From Cycas panzhihuaensis (Eukaryota; Cycadophyta): DNA of 64,000 bases. The notes under the pieces were generated by a model that worked only from the letters and a program-made list of their open reading frames with translations, ran no database searches and was not told the origin of the DNA. Both the position numbers and the translations under genes were made by a program. Below, one piece after another: positions 56,801 through 64,000 of this stretch (the first letter of the stretch is position 1; each line of letters opens with the position of its first letter). Location: NCBI GenBank assembly GCA_023213395.1, contig CM041465.1, positions 195,183,741 to 195,247,740 of the forward strand. The letters are read 5' to 3'.

Positions 56801-58418
56801 AGTGCCCATAGAGCAAGGATACAAGAATCATTATATACTGAGCTTGAACTGACAGAATTGCACCTTACTCTTAATGAAGAGCACTTAATGTACTAAGAAG
56901 CTGTAAAACATATAGTCTGAAGAAATGCTATAAATAAAGAGTACCAATCTTTTATCAAGAACAGTATATGAGAGCTCGTTGATCTACCACTTGGTAGAAA
57001 GATAGTTCAAAATAAATGGATGTTTAAAAATAAATATAGATTAGATGACACCCTTGAAAAACACAAGGTGAGGTTGGTAGCTAAAGGATTTACATAAAGG
57101 AAAGGTGTCAACTACATTAAAGACTTTGCATCTACAACCAAGTGGCCTATAATTAGAACTCTTATGGCCTTGGTTGCTCGATAAGATTGGAAAATCCGCC
57201 AGCTCGATATTAAGACTGCATTTCTCAATGGTGATCTTGAAGAAGAAATTTATATGGCTCAGCCAGAAGGATATGAGATCAAAGGTCATGAGCATAAGGT
57301 TTGTAGGCTCAGAAAGTCTTTGTATAGCCTTAAACAAGCCCCTTGTGCTTGGTTTGCCAAGTTTTCTAAAAGAATGAGGTAACTTAGATACGAGATTTGT
57401 GACTACCAAGATATTGATGAAACATTATTCATCAAGCACCACAAAGACAAAGTCATTTATCTTATAATCTTTATGGATGACATGCTAGTAACGGGTAATA
57501 ATGAACAGATAATAAGCCAGTTGAAAAAGGACCTTGGCAAAACATTTGAATCATCTAACCTCAATTTGATGCAATATTACTTGGAAATTGAAGTAACACA
57601 AAAGAATGGAAAAAATTTTCTCTCCCAAGAAAAATACATCAATGATCTTCTAACCAAATTTCTGTTAGAAGATGCTCAACCAGTGATTTTACCTATGGAC
57701 CCTAATACCAAACTCTCAGTTGAAGGTGATACTAGGGAGGTAGATGTAATGCTCTCCAGGAAACTTATAGGTAGTCTTACCTACAGTACCAATACAAGGC
57801 TAGATATTGCACACTCTGTCAGTATTCTTACTCGTTACATGACAAATCCTAAGTAGAATCATTGGTAGGTAGCAGTGCAAACATTGAGATACCTTAAGAT
57901 GACTAACAAATATGGTCTATTATATAAACCTAATTTAGACTTCAAAATTTTTGCATACACAGACTCAGACTTTGTAGGAGATAAAGATACAGGAAGATCT
58001 ATGTATGGGTATGTAATATTTCTTGGAATAACACCAATATCATAGAGATTCAGACGACAAAAGATAGTTGTCAACTATAGAAGCTGAATATATTGCTACT
58101 TCTGAGACTAATAAGGAGGTGATATGGCTTAGAAAATTATTGGAAACATTGAATATCATCCAAATAAGTCCTACCAACCTTCATATAGATAATCAATCAG
58201 TAATCCATATGGTAAAAATTCCTATATTTCACGATCATACCAAACACATAAGTACAAAAGTCCACAAGATTAGAGAACTTATTCATAACGGTATAATTCA
58301 ACTAGAATACTGCCCCACAGTAGATCAAGTGGCCGATATCTTTACCAAACCACTGCAAAAGGTGAAGTTTGAACAGTTTCGAAGGTAGCTTGGCCTTAGG
58401 GCCTCCATCTTTAACTAA
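53856..58418 (+). pseudogene. copia-2 gag-pol polyprotein, many stops
   Basis: Begins at ATG 53856 (MSSQFK) and follows copia-1 domain by domain with more stops and some indels. The gag zinc knuckle CDWCNYKGHLVKDY has lost its last Cys. The protease site reads DTRATQH (Gly lost). Integrase shows RIDNGYEYTSY and a small deletion near 55925. RT has [17 protein letters not shown] and MDDMLV where copia-1 has FVDDMLV. RNase H has TDSDFVGD, and 58068-58388 covers DNQSVIHMV and ADIFTKPLQ. Non-functional. Confidence 0.92.
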
Positions 58419-58864
58419 TCAAAGAAGATGGCAATATGATTAGCATACTCTATTTTCTCTGTGAAAATCCCTTGTGGACGCAGAAGAATACGAGTAAGTC
58501 TCTACTATATCCTATTTGTGAAAACTCCATGTGGGTATGGAAGGATAAGGGTTGTATTAGTTTTGGAAAATCAGAACCTATGAAAACCCAAAAGGGCATA
58601 GGGGATGACTAAACAGTATATGGAGACTCAGCAGATTAAGTTGCATATTTAATTTGCCTAGTTATCAGGCTACATTAAAGAGCCACCTTATTTATTTTAA
58701 TTTATAAAAAGGGCTATAGATCGTAGAAAGTCTGTGGGTTTTTATTTCCCATGAGGGTTTTCCCACAAAAGTGTCATTTAGAATTCAATGTAATAATGAG
58801 GCTCGAATAAAGACCTCATAGAATAAATTTTCTCAAAATGACCTTCCACCATTAAGGGGGGGAT

Positions 58865-59176
58865 TGATAAAGGTTAATATATCAAGGTCATTTGTATAGA
58901 TTAATTATATAACCTTAGGATATATTATTGGCATTAATCTCTTAATAAAATATGCTTTATGTGCATTTAAATGTAATTTTAGATTCATGTCATTAGGCAG
59001 GAAAATCCTAACCCTAATGCTCACCCTCAATAATAAAAGGTGAAATCTCAAGGAAGGAGTCATTATTCATTCTCACATCCAAGCTTAGCTCTTATATATT
59101 GTTTCATCTCTTTTTCATTCTCCATTGCCATTATGTACATATGAGTGATTTATTCCCTAGATCCATCATTTCTTTA
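58865..59176 (+). repeat. copia-2 3' LTR
   Basis: Starts TGATAAAGG after the PPT. It ends TTTCTTTA (terminal CA degraded), followed by the AGGAG TSD. Confidence 0.92.
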
Positions 59177-62100
59177 AGGAGTAGAAACCAATCCTTAATT
59201 AAGCTTGTTAAAAGGATCATGGATGACTATGGTCCACTCGAAAGGGGCTCACCTTTTAAGGAGGTTTATAAGGGGCTTCATATTTAGAGTGAAGTCAATA
59301 GTGAATTGTTGAACAAACCCTAGTCTCTTAAGAAATGACTTGACTTATTTTTTGTTATGAGGTGGGAGCATTTTAATTATGGCCTTTACCTTATTAGAGT
59401 CTACCTTGATGCCATCCCTTAAAATGATGTTCCCTAGCATCTTACCTAAGGTAATAATAAATACACATTTATTAGGATTAAGGTAGTACTGATATTCTCG
59501 ACATCTTTCAAAAATGGTTCTTAGATCATAGATGTGTTCTTTCTTGTAACATAATAACCCTAACATAACATCAACATGGGCTATTGATAGGTAATCCTTA
59601 TATTCTTTAGGCCAAATGGCATAACCTTATAAGTGAATATTCCCCATGGTGTAGTGAATGTTATCTTGTGGTGGTTTTTATGTGAAGTAAAAATTTGGTT
59701 ATGCCTTAAGAAATTGTCCATGAGAGATATTACTTCAAAGCCAATAATTTGATCTTAGATTTGATTAATGAAAGGCAGTGAAAAATTATCCTTAAGACAC
59801 ACATGATTGATATCATGAAAATCAATATAAATATAAATGGAACCATTGGTTTAGGTGATAAGAATATCATTTGATATCCATCGAGAATAATCTATCATTT
59901 TAATGAAGTTGGCTTTTAATAGCTTTTCGATTTCCTATTTGATGGCTATAGAGAGGTTACCTATGAATGGGCTTTTGCCTTTGCTACTTAAGCTTAATCC
60001 TAAGAATGATAATAATGTTCTGGACTATGAAATTAGGATATAGAACTTTGATATCATTATAGTCCCAAGTTAAGATCAAAGAGAACTCCCTAAATAATTC
60101 CTTGAGTTACTAGATTTCAATGAGTAAGCACTTAGCTCCAACCTTAATTACCTTAAGCTTGTCATCAATTAACAAGTCAATGTCAATGGTCTCACCTATA
60201 AGCATGGCATTGCCCTCCTTAGAGTGAGGGGGAGCAAGCTCTTAAGGAGGTGAGAGAGTATGAGTATCCTAACCTAGATTGGATAAGGGCAAATTATGAG
60301 GAATATGTTTGGTGAAGCTAAGCTTATGATGGTTAAGTGAGAAGTTAAGAGAAGTTCCAACTACATGTTCCAAGATAGACTCATCATTTTTAAAGTGATT
60401 GAGGTTGAAAATAGTTCTTATAATTACATCCTCCTAGTGAGGAGAGTCTTGAATAGGTAAATCAAACATGTGAAACTCTTGTTGGAAGGCATTAGAAGTA
60501 TGGAGAAAAATACCAACAAGAGTGGTTGCCTATGGTGAAAGACCTATCTAATGGGGGAAATCCTAATTGAGCTAGGTAAATAGATCAAATTATGAATTAT
60601 GGGTAAGGTGAGGAGGGAAATCAAAAGAGAAGTTAATGAGGGGAAGAAGTAACTTTATCACCATTAGAAAGGAGGTCTCCAATAGGGTGACATGAATGAG
60701 GGTCATTAAGTATAAAAACTATAATAATCATATTAACCTCTCTTACCCCTTTCTGAATTCCTACTAGAGGTGGTTTAGTTATAAAATACTATTTGAGTCC
60801 TAATGAATAGAAAGGGGAAGAAGATTCCCCTTCCTTAAATATCATATTAATGAGTGGGGTAGATTGTTTAATAGGCTTGTTTTTATGCTTAATGACTTTG
60901 AGCTCACCATCATGTATAAATATAAGCTTACTAGAAAGTGAAGAGTAAATCATTGATATTTAGCTAATCCATGGCCAGCCTAATAACATATTATACTCTA
61001 GGTCAAGATTGAGAATGGTCAATTTAGCCATGACCATCTTTCTTGCAAGTGTAAGTGGAAGGGTAACTTGATTAATATGTGTATTTTAGTTTTTATCCCT
61101 AGCATACCCGATTTACAAGCTTAAATGATAATACCTCTAAGTCCTCTAAGAGTAAGAGAGATGGAATTTAATAAAGATCCTTCATTAGCTATGCATTACT
61201 TGATGTTCATATCTACTTTAAGGATCTTAATATAGAAGGAGATCATGTCATTATGATTCCTCTCCTCCTCACTAGCTAATATGAAGGGATAGAACGATAA
61301 AGTTGGTTTGGTAGGTAAAGTAGGTCTAGGCACCCTGAGGGTATTAAGTAAGAGTTGACTTTAGTTAGGGCAACTCTTTAGGAGATCCATGATAAGAATT
61401 CATGCTAAGCTAATCTTTAGTTCTTCTACAAGTGAGAAGGTAGCTTGTTTAGTATATTATGAAATAGACCTAAAATGAATAAACGTAATTGGCACTTAAG
61501 TAGGAGGGTTTGAAGATTTAGATGAGGAATCTCTATTAAGGGATTTAGATGAGGTGGGGGTCTTGGTAACCTATACCATACTATTATATTTTTAGGCTCT
61601 CCACCCTTAAGAGGTAGTTTATTCTAAGGAGTTTTTTTTTTAAAGTCTCTTTTAGGAGATGGGGGAACATTTCTTCTTTGACTTAGATTCATAGTCCTTG
61701 ATATCATTGTCATCATGGGTCTTGTCTTTGCCTTTATCCTCAAGGGACTTCTTACTATGTTCATGTAATGGGTCTTTTCAGATTAATTGATCCTAATTAG
61801 GATGGGAAGTAGACTTGTCACTAGCCTAACCATGCTAAGTAAAAACCTTAATTTTGTAATAATCATCATGGTCATGTGAGTCAGTCCTCTCATAAAGATA
61901 CCAAGGTGTCTATTTAGGAGGTTAGCTTTTGGGGTCTTACTTTTTCTTCTATTTGATATAACGAATGAATTTTGTATCTTTCTTAGCTTTTAGGGGATGG
62001 GAGGGTTTAATGTATAACTTGATATTAATGGACCTCTCCAAGGCTCGAACAATATAAGTATGATAATCATAAGTACGACTACCTTGTGGAAGTTTTGATT

Positions 62101-62440
62101 ATTGGGCAAAGTTATATTTGTCTCTAAGTGTATGTGGCTTACCTAATTTCTTAATTATAGATTGGATCTCAAATGCTTTAAGAGCCTAGAATGTTTTGAT
62201 GGTTTTTGTTGGAACATGAAGATCAAAGCTAACTCGAGTTGATAAACCACTCTATGTCCTTAGCCTATAGGGTATTTGGGAATAATCATATCATAATATA
62301 GTCATAGGGGATGTAATTGGTACAAGTAAGGGCAAGAGCCTTATCATGGCTTGTCAGGTCTTAGGTTGGCTCTCCTATGAACTTGGGAAACTCTAGGATG
62401 AAAGGAGGTGGTCATGTATATAAGACTTCCTTTGAAGAGA
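59177..62440 (-). pseudogene. Tat-like Ty3/gypsy gag-protease-RT remnant
   Basis: Read from 62440 downward. Gag begins near PPPFILEFPKFIGEP, close to 62420. A protease-side block LLGWPWISQI with YSSLSSKLIFIHDGE (~60990-60890) matches the LGRPWLH...SSLH-K-KF signature between protease and RT. RT C-terminal blocks at 59345-59566 read LRTIFERCREY, LNPNKCVF and GIKVDSNKVKAI. Then come FLKRLGF..FT and PLINLLK..APFEWT, cut by copia-2. Numerous stops. The left continuation is 51526-51592. Confidence 0.8.
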
Positions 62441-62444
62441 TCCT

Positions 62445-62731
62445 AAATTAGTCCTACTTATAATAACATAAAGAAAACTAAAAATAAAAGCTAAATAAGA
62501 TCTCTTAAGACCCAAATGGTCAAAAGACCCCAAATGGATTAACTCACAAAAAATGATTTACAAGTGAATAATAATCCTCTATTTATTGGTGTCAAATTTA
62601 ACCATGCTTGAAAAATCTGACTTCCTAATAATAAACCAAATCTAAATAATATACCTATATCCTAATAATATTTGAGATCAACTTCTAATAAATAATTTTA
62701 TTAATTCCCATAATTACCTTAGGTTATAACA
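62445..62731 (-). repeat. 3' LTR of right-edge chromovirus (end approximate)
   Basis: Begins TGTTATAACC on the minus strand immediately after the PPT AGGAAGGGACT (62742-62732). Its far end, estimated near 62445 where gypsy gag sequence begins, was not fixed. Confidence 0.5.
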
Positions 62732-64000
62732 AGTCCCTTCCTAGAAAACTCACTTTTCCCATAAAGCATAGGTAATGATCAATGATCTAGGATGAATTGT
62801 TTATTTTTCCAAGTTGCCTCTTATCATGGTAGCCCTTTCCATTTAATCAAGTATTCTATATTATTTTGTGATTTGAATATATGCTAGTAGGTATCCACAA
62901 TGGATTTAGGTTCTATCATGAGCCTCCCCTCCTCATCTATCATGGATAGTTTAGTTATTGTCTCTATGTGATATCCTATCTTTACTTTAAGGTTAGACAC
63001 ATAGGAGATATTATGAATCTTACTTTCTTCTAGCATATTGAGGGCATAAGCTACTTCTCCAACCCTTCTCCAAATTTTATATGGGCCATAAAATCTTGGT
63101 GCTAGTTTGTATTTAGTTTGCTATTTGATGGAGGTTTGTTTATATGGATGTAGTTTTATATAAACCCAGTCTCCTTCTTTGAATTATCTTTCAATTCTCT
63201 TTTGGTCTATTTGTTGTTTCATCTGATTCCTTGTGATGTCATAGTTTTTCTTAAGCTCTTCTAAAATTCTTTTAGATTATATGATCAATTCCTTTTTCAT
63301 TGGGGTGTTTATTGTATTTTGAATATAGTCCATTGGTGTAGGAGGTGGGTAACCATATAATGCCATGAAGGGTGTTGCTTTAATGGATGCATGGTAATTA
63401 ATGTTATACAAATGTTCAACCAAGTAAATCTATTTTAACCATGTGTACTAGTTATCTCTAGCATAATAATGTAGGTATGTTTCCAAAACTTTGTTGATTA
63501 CTTTAGTTTGTTTATCTATTTGGGGGTGGTATACTGTGCTCATGGATAATGGGGTCCTTACCAATTTGAATAAATCCTTTTAAAAATAACTTGTAAATTT
63601 AGGATCCCTATTGTTAATTAATTTTTTAGGAAACCCATGTAATCTATGGATATTCTCCATGAATATTTCAACTATTTAAGATGGCTTATATGATGATTAA
63701 ATAGGAATAAAAAGTCTATATTTTGTCAAGAGATTAACCACTATAAATAATGCATTTTTTATTCCTAATTTTCGAAGGCTAGTTATAAAGTCCATAGAAA
63801 TTTCTTTCCATTCTTGCTCAGGTCATGTAACATTCTTGGAGTTTATATTGATTTCACTTTTTATCTGTCGTAAGTCTCACATTCCAAAATAAACTTCTTT
63901 ATGTTGACCTTCATCCATCTCTATTAAAATGATCTCCTTATCCTATCATAGATCTTAAGGAACCCTGAGTGTCCAACTATGGGTGAATCATAATGTTCTT
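62732..64000 (-). pseudogene. chromovirus integrase and chromodomain, truncated by window edge
   Basis: The minus strand contains integrase C-terminal blocks FKEGDWVYIKLHPYKQ and KLAPRFYGPYKIWRRVGEVA (~63170-63050). The chromodomain hallmark EYLIKWKGLP followed by EATWKN is near 62860-62810, then the PPT. This order identifies a chromovirus Ty3/gypsy element. Stops are frequent upstream. The element continues beyond 64000. Confidence 0.85.

Larger units (their letters stand above)
51593..59176 (+). mobile_element. Ty1/copia LTR retrotransposon (copia-2)
   Basis: Same family as copia-1. LTRs are 51593-51904 and 58865-59176 (312 bp each), with perfect 5 bp TSDs AGGAG (51588-51592 and 59177-59181). 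The PBS is TAGTATCAAAGC (51907-51918, mutated). There is a ~1.94 kb leader, gag-pol 53856-58418 and PPT AAGGGGGGGA (58854-58863). Its LTRs differ more than those of copia-1 (roughly 10% by eye), suggesting an older insertion. It interrupts a gypsy RT frame. Confidence 0.95.

Overview
The window is nuclear DNA of a land plant. It carries a plant-type THIC gene with short spliceosomal introns, a chloroplast-transit-like N-terminus and a eukaryotic TPP riboswitch in its 3' UTR. Everything else is AT-rich, repeat-filled sequence dominated by decayed Ty1/copia, Ty3/gypsy and L1-type retroelements. One gene in 64 kb with this much old retroelement debris suits a large seed-plant genome. A gymnosperm is my guess, with low confidence, because nothing here fixes the species.

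Layout. 1-1.8 kb: no recognised gene. 1.8-2.6 kb: three tandem copies of a ~275 bp unit downstream of THIC. 2.7-6.9 kb (minus strand): THIC (phosphomethylpyrimidine synthase, thiamin biosynthesis). It has three coding exons (663 codons), two candidate 3' UTR introns, a TPP aptamer inside the second of them, and a probable 5' UTR intron. 7-9.1 kb: AT-rich spacer. 9.15-11.33 kb: a 5'-truncated LINE with poly(A) and target-site duplications. 11.3-21 kb: AT-rich sequence with minisatellites and hairpins but no gene. 21.07-24.95 kb: a non-coding LTR element on the minus strand (LTRs, PBS, PPT, possible TSD). 25-27.7 kb: simple repeats and a retroelement RNase H fragment.

From 27.8 kb to the right edge the window is a nested heap of retrotransposons. 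Copia-1 (27.86-35.47 kb, plus) is followed by a Tat-like gypsy RNase H/integrase remnant (36.9-38.65 kb, minus). Next is a nearly full-length but 3'-truncated LINE (38.65-44.1 kb, minus). A chromovirus-type gypsy element follows (44.1-51.5 kb, plus), and its 3' LTR is swollen by a ~1.9 kb TA/CA microsatellite. Copia-2 (51.59-59.18 kb, plus) sits with a perfect 5 bp TSD inside the reverse transcriptase frame of another Tat-like gypsy element (51.53-51.59 plus 59.18-62.4 kb, minus). The window ends in the integrase/chromodomain and 3' LTR of a further chromovirus (62.4-64 kb, minus) that runs off the edge.

THIC is the only gene that looks functional. It makes HMP-P in plastids, and its 3' UTR riboswitch is expected to lower its own expression when TPP is plentiful. 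All retroelement frames are broken by stops, mostly CAA/CAG/TGG-type codons turned into TAA/TAG/TGA, as expected from deamination of methylated cytosines.
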